Shown here piece by piece: positions 48,618 to 59,350 of a DNA stretch of 64,000 nt. The stretch comes from Morinoia aosen (Eukaryota; Arthropoda; Malacostraca; Amphipoda; Talitridae): NCBI GenBank assembly GCA_030386875.1, contig CM059562.1, forward strand, positions 70,802,201 through 70,866,200, written 5' to 3'. How positions within the stretch are numbered: the first letter of the stretch is position 1; each line of letters starts with the position of its first letter. The notes beneath the pieces were generated by a model, which did not search any database, had not been told where the DNA came from, and saw only the letters and a list, made by a program, of their open reading frames with translations. The position numbers and the translations under genes were made by a program.

Positions 48618-49323
48618 CTGAAATAGTATCTCATCGCACATCTAAACTTCTAGTTTTTTGGGGAAGTGGATGCATGCTGACCAATAATATTTTGGTGTGT
48701 ATGTTTTTAGAATGACATTTTTGCAACAGTTTTGGCGCTTCATTTTGCTGGTGTCTACAAATTGTGTGAGAATGCTTTTTGAATTAATCTATTGGGCTTT
48801 TCGTTTGGACTGCTTTACTCTCTTGATATCGTACTGCCATTTATCGACACAAAAGTTTCACTACACGGTGGCATAGCGTCCGTTTACTTCGGTAGTTGTG
48901 TTGATTTATGGAAAACAGAGCTCGAATGTACGGCTGGCCTAAAAACTTTATGCTAATGTACTGCGCGCCTGTTACCACAATTTTTCTGCGGTTTGAGCCG
49001 TAGCCTCGTTTTGTGTCCATATATCCGTGCGCCAGGATCTAATCAGACGAGCTGGAAGAATTCTGACGCTGCGATCTGCTGGAGTCAGATTACCTTTGAT
49101 TTTGCGTACTGGAACGACAAACGCGGAATCTGGCTAAGGTTGTAAAGCTCGGAGGAACTCGTCAATGATATCATGATAACGGTCGTGTAACAAAGGTTCA
49201 GCTGGGCTTCACAATAAATTTTGGCGAAACCAGGGAAGATCATTTACCAAAGAGGCCAATTTCGGATAGATCTTCGATTTAGAATTAATTAATGCATAGA
49301 TAATAAATATGATACACAAAGCA

Positions 49324-49702
49324 GCCCCTCCGGGGAGGTATATCTATTGTACCTGTAGGAATTTGTGTTCCCAGAGAAATAAAATGTGAGGTTTTGAGCT
49401 CAGAATTGAGTAGACTTTGTTTTCGTTAAAATAATTGTTTGTTTGAAGGGCCATCTTTTTACCGCTTCACTGCTGTCCTGTTTTCAATAATTATTTCTTT
49501 TATCTTCAAATTTTATTTCGTGTAATTGCCTTCGATCTTGACTTTGTTTCTATACGCAGGAAATTTCGAGTGGGAGCAAAGCTTGTGCATAGATTCTGCG
49601 CTCCTCAACTCCTTACTAAATGGTGCCTTCATTCCTTCCTCTCTTGATAAAATTGGGATGCCTTTGCGGTGGTTAGGGAGGCGTGAGGTAACCTATCTAA
49701 TC
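49324..49702 (+). mobile_element. SINE-like copy
   Basis: CCCCTCCGGGGAGGTATATC head; CACTGCTGTCCTG, GTGCATAGATTCTGCG and GGTTAGGGAGGCGTGAGG. It begins 100 bp 3' (on the minus strand) of the candidate exon at 49802. Confidence 0.65.
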
Positions 49703-49801
49703 TAAAAAAATCAACATGCATTGTAGCGTTCCTCAGAAAAATATAATCTTTACTGCACTCAAAGTGCCCTCATTTGTACGTAAGACTGTTCATTCTGCCA
49801 C

Positions 49802-49844
49802 TTTTATGCCTAGCTCAGCCTCATCTTGTAGGACGACGATCCGT
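49802..49844 (-). CDS. Candidate exon of the same gene (43 nt)
   Basis: The first base completes a Glu codon from the exon at 50093, then 14 codons read RIVVLQDEAELGIK. The acceptor is excellent (gaatttgtttttctcag); the donor (gtggca) is poor. Phase fit with the previous exon is the main support. Confidence 0.38.
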
Positions 49845-50092
49845 CTGAGAAAAACAAATTCACATTTATTTTTTTTTTGGCTCTTCAGCAAATTAATTTC
49901 CTTTGTCGCGTAATGCACACTTTCTTTACTATCGTATTATTAGGTTTACACGGACGCTTTCTTCAAACAACTGGTGAATGTGCTACGACACGACAAGTGG
50001 TGCTAAGTACCGAGCCGCTGTTTGCTAATGGCTTGTTGAGTACGGAAATGGTTGCTATAAATAGCCGCTGAAATTACCGTCCTCAGATTTAC

Positions 50093-50185
50093 TCCACCGC
50101 ACACGAAGCGCCTCGCATTTTAAGTTCTCGGTACATTTGTTCGGTCCATTGAGAAGTTTTGTTAATGGATAATAAAGTATCGGAA
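50093..50185 (-). CDS. Coding exon of the same gene (93 nt)
   Basis: One base, 30 codons (SDTLLSINKTSQWTEQMYRE, then LKMRGASCAV) and two bases. The acceptor is very strong (gtagcttttttttccgaggcag) and the donor is gtaaat. Start phase fits the exon at 55594 and end phase fits the candidate at 49844. The intron upstream (about 5.4 kb) holds the 42-bp satellite, two SINE-like copies and two MITEs. Confidence 0.55.
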
Positions 50186-50446
50186 CTGCCTCGGAAAAAA
50201 AAGCTACAACAATTGCTTCCGTAAAATGGCCAGATTTTCCATTGTCTGAGCTGAAGTTAAGTTCCGAGTTGGACATTTGTGGTATCCGTGACGAGTGACT
50301 CTATTTACGTCGAGTTGAGCTATTGTTTTCCGCGACAACATAACATGCTTTGAAAACACAAACTCGGTAATGGCCAGTTTTATCTCGTTCTTTTCAATCG
50401 CTTCGAAAAGCTACTTTTTTCTTATTGTCGGTGTTGATTTATTTCT

Positions 50447-50805
50447 CCCCTTAGGGGGATACAACTATTGTATCTATCGGAATTAGCACTCCCAGGGGGA
50501 CAATGTGAGGGCCCGAGCTGAGAGTTAGGTATGCCTTCTTTTTGTTGGAATAAAATATTTTTTGCTATGTTAAGGACCACCTTTTTCGGTTCACTGCTGT
50601 TTTATTTTTCAGTTCCTAGTACTTTCTCCTTCAACTTTTATCTTGTTTCATGAACTTCTTTCCCAACTTTCTGTTTCTATGCCTCTTCTGCATAGATTCC
50701 GCATTCCCTAATATCCATACTAAATGGTGCCTTCCTCCTTCCTCTCTTCGATACGCTCTTTTTTTGTAGCGGTTAGGGAGTCTTAAACTAACTTTTAATC
50801 GAATT
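50447..50805 (+). mobile_element. SINE-like copy
   Basis: Flanked by TGTTGATTTATTTCT (50432-50446) and TGTCGATTTATTTCT (50806-50820), one mismatch in 15. Close to the family consensus, so fairly young. Confidence 0.8.
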
Positions 50806-51128
50806 TGTCGATTTATTTCTTTTAATTTTGCTATTTTTTGGGATTTTGGTTTCTTTTTTGGTCTTATCCTTATTTGAAGTGGCTAGTTTTTCCATTATCC
50901 TGTATCGCATCTTCTCCATGATTTGTCATCATTCATTTACAATTTCGAGCGTCTTCTTTTAGTGGTATTTTGGGTGTGTTTTTTCTTACAACATGAGCGT
51001 CTGTTATTTGTTGATGCGGCTATAAATTTCCGTAGCAAGTCTACCCTGCTCTCGCTGATCTAACGCACTTGGCACGTCGGAAAAAACGCGAGCGCTTCAT
51101 TTGATGACTCGTTCGGAGTTACACGGAA

Positions 51129-52010
51129 AAATTTCTTTTCAGTTTTCAATGTTCACTCAGCTCGTCCGGTAAATTTCTTTTCAGTTTTCAATGTTCACTC
51201 AGCTCGTCCGGTAAATTTCTTTTCAGTTTTCAATGTTCACTCAGCTCGTCCGGTAAATTTCTTTTCAGTTTTCAATGTTCACTCAGCTCGTCCGGTAAAT
51301 TTCTTTCCAGTTTTCAATGTTCACTCAGCTCGTCCGGTAAATTTCTTTTCAGTTTTCAATGTTCACTCAGCTCGTCCGGTAAATTTCTTTCCAGTTTTCA
51401 ATGTTCACTCAGCTCGTCCGGTAAATTTCTTTCCAGTTTTCAATGTTCACTCAGCTCGTCCGGTAAATTTCTTTTCAGTTTTCAATGTTCACTCAGCTCG
51501 TCCGGTAAATTTCTTTCCAGTTTTCAATGTTCACTCAGCTCGTCCGGTAAATTTCTTTTCAGTTTTCAATGTTCACTCAGCTCGTCCGGTAAATTTCTTT
51601 TCAGTTTTCAATGTTCACTCAGCTCGTCCGGTAAATTTCTTTCCAGTTTTCAATGTTCACTCAGCTCGTCCGGTAAATTTCTTTTCAGTTTTCAATGTTC
51701 ACTCAGCTCGTCCGGTAAATTTCTTTTCAGTTTTCAATGTTCACTCAGCTCGTCCGGTAAATTTCTTTCCAGTTTTCAATGTTCACTCAGCTCGTCCGGT
51801 AAATTTCTTTTCAGTTTTCAATGTTCACTCAGCTCGTCCGGTAAATTTCTTTTCAGTTTTCAATGTTCACTCAGCTCGTCCGGTAAATTTCTTTCCAGTT
51901 TTCAATGTTCACTCAGCTCGTCCGGTAAATTTCTTTTCAGTTTTCAATGTTCACTCAGCTCGTCCGGTAAATTTCTTTTCAGTTTTCAATGTTCACTCAG
52001 CTCGTCCGGT
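51129..52010 (+). repeat. 42-bp satellite, 21 units
   Basis: Exactly 21 units of 42 bp, starting AAATTTCTTTTCAGTTTTCA and ending GCTCGTCCGGT. Units are identical except for one position (TTTTCAG or TTTCCAG). In order the variants are T T T T C T C C T, then C T T four times. The array lies in the intron between the exons at 55594 and 50185. Confidence 0.95.
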
Positions 52011-52461
52011 AAATGCATGCTGACGAATGATCGCTGCGACTCGAGGCACAAGGGAGCTGAAGGCAGATGGTACACAGAAGATAATGTACAATCTAGCTTT
52101 TGCCATCCTTCTCATGCGTGATTTACGATGTCATCACACGACCCAGTGTCAAATGTCGCTTTGAAGACGAGCAGGTTGTCAAACTGTTATCTATTTTTTG
52201 GCTATTCGTCATTGTAAAGCTGTGCAAAGTAAGTAGGCTGATTTGTCTTAAAGTTTCTGAAGTCGCTTCTTTATTTCCACGTTGTATCAGTATCTCTGAG
52301 AGTTGCGTATTTGAAAAAAATTCAAAGAAATTTTCTGTTGCTATTATTAATTGAATATTTACTGTTTTTTGTTTAAATGTTGAATTATATTATTTTACCG
52401 CTAGGAATACGAGCATAATTGGATGTTTTCAGACCATTAAGTTTGAGTATACAACATAGAC

Positions 52462-52838
52462 CCCCCAAAGGGAGGTATGACTATTACATGCATAGAAATT
52501 AGCGCACGCAGAGGGAACATGGGAGGTTCCGGCTGATGGTTAGGAGGCCTTCCTTTTGTTGAAATGTTTTTTTTTGTTCTGTATTGTTACGGACCATCTT
52601 TTTTGGGTCTACTGCTGCATTGTTTTTCAGCATCTTTTCTTCAATTTTAGTGTTGTTTCATGAACTTCCTCCTTAGCTTACTTATCTAGGCACACGGGCT
52701 CTTGTGTGGGAACTCACTTTGCGCAGGGATCTCCCGTTCCCTAAATTTCATACTGAATGGTGCTTTCCTTCTTCCTCTCTTTTTAAACGCCTTTGTTGTG
52801 ATTATGGAGGCTTAATTTAACACACCTAATCTAATCTT
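52462..52838 (+). mobile_element. SINE-like copy
   Basis: CCCCCCAAAGGGAGGTATGA head, GCGCAGGGATCTCCCGTTCC and CTTTGTTGTGATTATGGAGG. Confidence 0.65.
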
Positions 52839-53179
52839 GCTCAAAGGAATATTTCCAAACACTCAAACTTAGTGAAAACTTCTTCATCGGCTATTATCTA
52901 TAAAGAAAATTGACTGAGCTTCTTTGAGTCTTCCAGGAAATTAAAAAAGTCTTTATTAACTACGAAGGATATGAAAATCATCGCCTAAAAATACACACAG
53001 CTATTTCTTGTCATCTCACTTGAGGGTAGAAAATGACCGAAGAACATTTAAATCACATTAGTGTGCCATTATGGTATTTTTTCAAGTCACGGCTAGCCTA
53101 TGAAGCACCGAAGTATGAATCGCATCATGCGTTAATTTCCCGGCCACACATTTTTTCACCTCTGGGAACGTCTGAAGCG

Positions 53180-53355
53180 GCCCATAGACGGTCAATTTAA
53201 TTGTCAATATCATTGACTCAATTTATTGATGAAATTTTTTTTGCCCACTAAGTCAATTGATTGACGGTCGTCAATCAAGCTCACAGACGATCAATTAAAT
53301 TGACAATATTCATCATTGTCAATTATATTAACAATGAAACTGATTGTCTATGGGC
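53180..53355. mobile_element. Short MITE with GCCCATAGAC ends
   Basis: Inverted ends GCCCATAGACGGTCAATTTA and GCCCATAGACAATCAGTTTC, with several ATTGACAAT motifs inside. About 176 bp; target duplication not clear. Confidence 0.6.
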
Positions 53356-54372
53356 TACTTAAGTGATGGCGGGAATGTTGATTTGCGAGCCTCATGAGAA
53401 ACCCACTGGCGCTTACACACATGATCTTCACATAAGAATATAGGGAGGAATTTTCCATTGACTGATCAGACGTGCAATAATAAGGAAGTTCTCACACCGC
53501 CTGGCACCAGGTGCACGTGGCTTCACGAGCATCGTCGTCGTGGCAGGCAGTCAATTTCATCCAGAACTAGCACACAGGAATGATTTCGGGTGTTGAATTG
53601 AATTGTTGCAGAATGTTTTCAGGCTAGAGATAACAGCACTTGATATATTTTACGTAATTATCGAGTGTTTCCATTTGCAGAATTTCACTACCTCACTAGC
53701 TGGTTTCATGGCCTCATTTAACTGTTAAGGCTAATATAAATTTTATGAGGTTACCGTCAAGGAATTCCGTAATATCCGTCATTTGTTCAATGATTCATCC
53801 AAATTTATTATCGTTAAACTCATCTGACGTCTTCAAAGCCTTCACTTATGAAGCGGAGAAGTGCTCTATGTTGTGTCGATGCAACCACATCTGTACAATT
53901 AATTGCGGCTCGATTGCATCATTTATCCTTGTTCCTGGCGTTCAATAAAGCTGCTGAGCCCAGAAGCGCGCCGGTTTGCTAGGCGCTGCTCGTGATGGCC
54001 CAACTTCCCTGCCATTCTGCTCCAGTTTCCTTGATGGTCCGCGTATCCAGGCTGCGGGCCATGGCGGCACGCCTGGAACGCCGCGATGTAGTAGTTACTG
54101 CCTGCAGTACGATCCGGCAGTCCCTCATCTGCCTCGATGCCCACGATCCCCGGCCTAACCCCCAGATTCCTCCTTGAAGTTGATGCAAACAGTGACTCGA
54201 AGTATCGCTCTTAATTATTTTAGTTTCGAGTACATGTATCTAAATAATGTTCATTTCTACTTGGAAATGAATGAAATGTAAGAATAACGTAGGACTCGCC
54301 TCATTGATAGCTCGTATTTGCAGTTCTTAACTAAAGGTCTGAGATACTGATACTAAATTGAAGGTTTTGAAT

Positions 54373-54603
54373 ATTTAACACGTTAGTTGCGATGGGTTAA
54401 ACCGAAGTTCAATATTCAACTTGAATTTAAAGTCAAAAGTGATAAGCAAATTTGTAAATATCAAACATTAACTGGGCCTGTTAAATACCACTAATTTAGA
54501 AAGGTTGTTTGAATTTTTCAAAACGACCCATCGATGGGTCGTTTCGCAGCAGGAAAAACCTAAGCACGACCCACCGGTGGGTCGTGTCGCAGTCAACGTG
54601 TTA
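54373..54603 (+). mobile_element. piggyBac-type MITE, copy 2, with two perfect palindromes
   Basis: The ends are TTAACACGTT and AACGTGTTAA, so the TTAA flank typical of piggyBac insertion is kept. Near the right end are two perfect palindromes, ACGACCCATCGATGGGTCGT and ACGACCCACCGGTGGGTCGT, each followed by a TCGCAG motif. No coding capacity. Confidence 0.65.
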
Positions 54604-55593
54604 AAATAATATACTCTCACTTTACTCGGAAGTGAAGTTCAAATTTTCGTCGGTACTGGAAAGTCGACCAGGCCATGAAGAATATCTTCACTAGAACAAC
54701 ACAGCTAACAGCAAGCCTTTTCTAGTTTTGGCTTTCTCAACTGTTGGATATTTATTTTCAAGTTCCACTTGGTAAGCAGCCCATGATCTAGTTTACTCAG
54801 CTAAACAAAGGTCTTCCAGTTAAATGGTTGATTATAGTTTTAGTTCAAAATCACACGCACCCTTACGCGGTCTTAACTAGGACTGGCTTTCTAAAGCTCA
54901 CAGAAATACAGTGGTTGAGAGAGGAGCGGTTTCTATCTATCACGCGACGACCTGTCCTTATTGACTCCGGAATTGAGCTCCATTTCAGACCTGAATTGTT
55001 GTTGTCTACAAACCGAAAAACAAGTACGCATTGATATTTTAATAAGGCCATGGTGATAATAATTTATTGAAATAATTTAGGACTCGATTCAGATAAATTT
55101 AAAATGTTTACTGACGTTTCTGAGAAATACTTTGAAGTGTTGCAGTATTTATGCCGGCATTAACAGTTTGTTCCGAAATCATGACCGTCGGGAGAAGCTC
55201 AAACAAAGTTTATGGTCAGGCAAATTAGCGACAGCGAATGTGAAAATATTGCAACTCGCTCGTGCTCCTCTACGGGCACGTCTGAGCAAAACTAAAGCCC
55301 TCAACTGTGATTTGAGCATAACATGCGTCGAGATGCATCAGTTACTTAGCTGCTCGTAAACCAAACCTTTCATGGGCCGTAAAACTAACTTTTCGAGCAG
55401 GATACCTTGTGAAGTTGTAAGAGATACACGGCAGGGTTCATTCAGTGGCCGAGCTTTGGCCGTGCATCATTGTGCTTTGATGCGTTTGATGTTCAGTGCC
55501 TGAAAGAATGCCTTAACCCGTCGTCTTGCTCGAAGTCACTCCAGTATCTCACTTGCGCTCTCTCTCTCCCACTACAGAATGCATCTCGATTAC

Positions 55594-55660
55594 GGTATTA
55601 TCTGCATTTGGCGCCATGTGCACGACAGCGTGAGCTGAACGTTGAGACGGCGTAAGGCTT
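55594..55660 (-). CDS. Coding exon of the same gene (67 nt)
   Basis: Two bases complete a Glu codon from the previous exon, then 21 codons read ALRRLNVQLTLSCTWRQMQI, then I. The acceptor is cacgtatatggacag; the donor (gtaatc) is weak. The two leftover bases (CC) join T of the exon at 50185 to give Pro. A plus-strand frame with a good acceptor overlaps here but has no phase-linked partner. Confidence 0.5.
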
Positions 55661-55728
55661 CTGTCCATATACGTGATGATTTGAAGTTGTAGTCAAATTC
55701 CCGTAAATTTTTTTCTTGTATGTTTCAC

Positions 55729-55796
55729 CTCGCTGACAGTGCTTCCTACTCAACACTAAATAAAATATATTAAGTCTATCTCTCAAAACCTCGTGC
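55729..55796 (-). CDS. Coding exon of the same gene (68 nt)
   Basis: One base, 22 codons (HEVLRDRLNIFYLVLSRKHC, then QR) and one base. The acceptor chosen is cttttgctgcaacccag because it alone fits the phase of the previous exon; another acceptor lies 17 bp upstream. The donor is gtgaaa. The peptide looks like an amphipathic helix. The next intron is only 68 bp. Confidence 0.55.
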
Positions 55797-55983
55797 CTGG
55801 GTTGCAGCAAAAGCTGTAGTTAACATATTCATCGCAACGCCGAATTATTACGTAAAATTGTAGCAGCTATGTCCCATGCTAATCGCCGGAGATTGTTAGT
55901 CTCATAATCCTAAAGCATTGGAACGTGCGAAGGCAATGCTTGAAACTCGTCGTGCGGTCATTTTCGTATTCAAAATTAATTAC

Positions 55984-56050
55984 TTGCTTGTCAACGCTCT
56001 AAGGTTCTCTCCGTCAATCAAGGATGTGATCAGACTGTTCACATTTGTAG
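55984..56050 (-). CDS. Coding exon of the same gene (67 nt)
   Basis: Two bases, 21 codons (TNVNSLITSLIDGENLRALT, then S) and two bases. The acceptor is gcacattcatttcacag and the donor gtaatt. Only this frame is open, and it is the one demanded by the upstream exon. The leftover AA joins the G of the exon at 55796 to give Lys. Confidence 0.55.
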
Positions 56051-56173
56051 CTGTGAAATGAATGTGCAGTGCATATGACGTTCGCCGACAAACATCAAGT
56101 TTGTTCCCATGGCCAACTAAAGTAGTGCAATGTGACGAGATGGACGATTGAACTAACGAATTTGACTTATCTT

Positions 56174-56308
56174 GACAGGATGTAGTAGAAGTAGCTGAAC
56201 TTATTCGAGCACATAAGTAGCTCTTGTCAAATGCAACAGTCGTGATTGTTTTAAAAACAATCTGTTTTATTTATCAATTCTGGCAAATTAATTGTTTAAA
56301 TTGTTTTT
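56174..56308 (+). repeat. Dispersed repeat, copy 2
   Basis: GTAGCTGAACTTATTCGAGC to AATTAATTGTTTAAATTG; about 130 bp, no coding capacity. Confidence 0.6.
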
Positions 56309-56900
56309 CCTCGGACTTCTAATGCTCCTATGCAGACAATTTTGTAGTGTAACAGTTCACATGTAACTCCGAAACGGAGAGAAGTTAAGAACTATTTGAT
56401 GATGACGGAAATGTGTAAAAAACTGCTACTTCAGAGAAAAAAACTCATGAAGCCAGTTCCATGAAACATGATCAACATTATAACAAGAGAAACACATGAA
56501 ACTTTCCTTCTTGTTCTCAAATTTCCTTCTAAATTTAACGGATAAGTTGATATCAGAGTTACTGACGTCTCATACATTGAATGAGACATTGGAAGTTTAG
56601 AGTTTTTATATTTAAAGGAAAATAAAATTTAGAATTACGCAAACAGTTGATGCCATCTTCAGACTGCTAATGCATCATTTTCAGAACATCTTTTGCGAAT
56701 GTATGGACGTTCGACTTCATTATCTTATTATCATTCTTCCGTAGTAGTGATCATAATTTCTCTCGTGTGGAGCAAAGTATAGAGCTAGTTTCGGGAGCAT
56801 TTTTGAGGTGAAAAGAATAATTTGATTCAGTTTTTATTAGTGAATTAGCTGTTTCAGTAAAACGACAGCCTGTCGCAATAGTTTAGTTTATACTCATAGC

Positions 56901-57085
56901 CCTCGACGGGGAATAAAACTATTGTATCTATGGGAATTCGCACTTCCAGGTTGAAACTGCAAGGTCCTGAGCTGAAAGTTAGATGGGCCGTCTTTTTATT
57001 GCAACATTATGGTTTTTGTTTTGTTAAGGACAATTTTTTGGGGTCACTGTTGTCCTGCTTTCAGCAATTATTTTAACTAGGTTTT
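56901..57085 (+). mobile_element. SINE-like copy, first half only
   Basis: From CCTCGACGGGGAATAAAAC to GGTCACTGTTGTCCTGC; the second half is missing. Confidence 0.6.
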
Positions 57086-57119
57086 ACTAGCAGACTCTGT
57101 TTTTTTTTTCATTTCAGCA

Positions 57120-57353
57120 TATTACACCGTAGGTCGTAATGTGAGCAGGACTAGGTTCAGAGGGGAAATTTTCATAATGTTAATGACCAGCTAAAGTTTT
57201 TAAAAATTGAGTCTTTGACCACAAACACAATTTTTATAAATGTTTAATCAAAGGCAAAGAAATGCACGATTCATTTATTGCACCTATTTTCAAATTGCTT
57301 ATCACAAATGACTTACAATTTGAATTGGGCGTCGAAATTCATCGCGGTCAACT
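57120..57353 (-). mobile_element. piggyBac-type MITE, copy 3 (reverse)
   Basis: On the minus strand it runs from AAGTTGACCGCGATGA to GACCTACGGTGTAA. It aligns with copy 1 in several blocks (AATCGTGCA, ATGAAAATT). More diverged than the others. It lies in the intron just beyond the exon at 57385. Confidence 0.5.
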
Positions 57354-57384
57354 TGTTGAAGTCCTCTCCACGTTTTCTATTCAC

Positions 57385-57478
57385 CTCCACCCGTTGATGC
57401 CCTGTGTTCTTTGAAAAATCTCAACAAGATTGGGCACAGGATTTTCTGTCGGCGTTCTTCATTGACATCACAGGTCGT
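57385..57478 (-). CDS. Coding exon of the same gene (94 nt)
   Basis: Thirty-one codons plus one base are open: TTCDVNEERRQKILCPILLR, then FFKEHRASTGG. The acceptor is nearly ideal (cgttgtttttttgcag) and the donor is gtgaat. The other two frames stop. The leftover G joins CT of the exon at 56050 to give Ala. A piggyBac-type MITE ends about 30 bp beyond the donor. Confidence 0.6.
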
Positions 57479-57542
57479 CTGCAAAAAAACAACGAAAATT
57501 ATTCGGATGTAATGAGTCTACACTTAATTTTTTTATTATGTT

Positions 57543-58251
57543 TCCCCTCAGGGGGATACAATTATTTTATCTATGGGAATTAGCGCTCCCAGGGGAACTA
57601 TGTGAGGGCCCGAGCTAAAGGTTAGGTAGGCTTCCTTTTTGTTGTAATAAAATAGGTTTTTGTTTTGTTGCGGACCATCTTTTTTCGGTTGACTGCTGTC
57701 CTGTTTTTCAGCACCTACTACTTTCTTCTTCAACTTTTTTCTTGTTTCATGAACTTCTTTCCTAGCTTACTGTTTCTGTGCACTTTGTGCATAGATTCCG
57801 CGTTCCCTCAATTCCATACTAAATGGTGCCTTCCTCTTTCCTCTCTTGGAACATCTTTGTCGTGGTTAAGGGAGGCTAAAACTTTCTTATATAATAATAA
57901 TAATAATAATAATGTATCTATGGGAATTAGCTCTTCCAGGGGGACAATGTGAGGGCCCGAGCTGAGAGTTAGGTAGGCCTTCTTTTTGTTGAAATGAAAT
58001 GTTTTTGTTATGTTAATTAAGGATCACCTTTTTTCAGTTCACTGCTGTCCTGTTCTTCAGCTCCTACTACTTTCTTCTTCAACTTAGGTCTTGTTTCATG
58101 ATCTTTTTTTACAACTTACTGTTTCTATTCCCTTTCTGCGTAGATTCCGCGTCTTCTTAACTCCATACTAAATGGTCCCTTCCTCCTTCCTCTCGTTGGA
58201 TCGCATTTGATGCTGGGTAGGGAGGCTAAAACTAACTACTAATCTAATCTA
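57543..58251 (+). mobile_element. Two SINE-like copies in tandem (dimer)
   Basis: The first copy spans 57543-57890. After a (TAA)n stretch a second copy starts at 57914 without the first 20 or so bases of the head and ends near 58251. The outer flanks are alike (TTTTTTATTATGTTT before, TTCTTTTATTATATTT after), which suggests the pair entered together. Confidence 0.65.
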
Positions 58252-58410
58252 TTCTTTTATTATATTTACTAAGGGCCGTATAAACGCCAGTAAAATTTGA
58301 AAATCCAGTGATAGCTGAAGCTTTCAAACCTAAAATGATGTATTTCATATATGAAACATGTAAAATTTTAGCGAAACTAACGTGTTATTTATTACCGATT
58401 TTGAGGAACC
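58252..58410 (+). repeat. Intronic repeat pair, copy 1
   Basis: Shares AAGGGCC, AAATGATGTATTTCATATAT, AAACATGT and ACTAACGTGTTATTTATT with 59751-59935, in the same orientation 1.5 kb away. Confidence 0.65.
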
Positions 58411-58510
58411 ACACACGAGTCTCCACAAGGAACAAAATGTGCGACGATGAAAAAATAAAACGATTTGAAGAAATTTGATCACTAAACCAACAATATTTCT
58501 TAGTCCTTAC

Positions 58511-58531
58511 TCCAAAAGTGTGATTTCTGTT
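58511..58531 (-). CDS. Candidate 21-nt microexon
   Basis: Seven codons (NRNHTFG in phase 0) lie between a very strong acceptor, with about 40 pyrimidine-rich bases ending ctccgtag, and a good donor (GGA, then gtaagg). Phase 0 at both ends would let it be included or skipped between the exons at 59351 and 57478. So short a frame has no coding weight of its own. Confidence 0.25.
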
Positions 58532-58695
58532 CTACGGAGAAACGGCGGTGCGAGTCGAAAGAGACGATAGAGTGGGGGTGTGTGGAGGAGTGCTGGCTTT
58601 ATGAAAACTATACTTTTAGCATTATAAAAACAGTTATGACCATTGTCACGGATTTTTATGCGGGCGCTTGTTCAAATCACCAAATCCATGCGAAC

Positions 58696-58777
58696 CTTGT
58701 AATGTTTTCAATACATAGCAAAAAGATTTGTGTATTAGTACCAAGTCATCGTCCATGGTTTTGGATGAAGCTGTGAG
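58696..58777 (-). CDS. Candidate exon or cassette exon (82 nt)
   Basis: The frame reads LTASSKTMDDDLVLIHKSFC and continues seven more residues. The acceptor is tgtcatccgaaggcag. Its phase-0 start agrees with the preceding exon, but the donor (gttcgc) is weak and its phase-1 end does not fit the exon at 57385. It may be a cassette exon, a relic or chance. Confidence 0.28.
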
Positions 58778-58832
58778 CTGCCTTCGGATGACAAAATAAA
58801 CGAAAAAATTAGAGAATAATGTTCGTGCCGAA

Positions 58833-59199
58833 CCCAAAAGGGGGATGCAACTATTGAATCTATGGGAATTAGCACTCCCAGGGGAGAGGGAAATGCAAGG
58901 GCCTGAGCTGAGAGTTAGGTAGGCCTTCTTTTTGTTGCAATGAAATGTATTTGTTATATTGAGATGGATCTTTTTCCGGTTCACTACTGTCCTGTTTTTC
59001 AGCACTTAGTACTTTTTTCATCAACTTTTATCCTGTTTTATGAACTTTATTATAAACTTTCTGTTTCTATGCCACATTCTGCATAGATTTCGCGTTCCCT
59101 TACCATGATACTAAATGGTGCCTTCCTTCTTTCTTTCTTTGGACTGCATTTTTTGCGGATAGGGAGGGTTAAACTAACAATCTAATTTATAATTTAATC
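58833..59199 (+). mobile_element. SINE-like copy
   Basis: Flanked by TTCGTGCCGAA and TTCGTGCTGAA (58822-58832, 59200-59210). It lies in the intron between the exons at 59351 and 57478. Confidence 0.78.
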
Positions 59200-59350
59200 T
59201 TCGTGCTGAATGCGTTTCTTGTTCACAGCATACTAAATGATTTAAGCCAAAAGTGTCATAAATATGAATCGATGCTAAGTGAACATCCTCCTAAGACTCG
59301 TAAATTTCTAAAGTAATTTCATAGAACCATGAATTCGTAGTAAAACTCAC

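Noticed and set aside
51129-52010. CRISPR-like array
   Set aside because: Units are contiguous, without spacers; this is satellite DNA in eukaryotic sequence.
52127-52158. Possible 32-nt minus-strand exon (RHLTLGRVMT)
   Set aside because: Its phase cannot sit between the exons at 55594 and 50185, which already fit each other.
55577-55652. Plus-strand exon-like frame (NASRLRYYLHLAPCARQREL)
   Set aside because: The minus-strand reading at 55594-55660 is phase-linked on both sides; this one has no partner.
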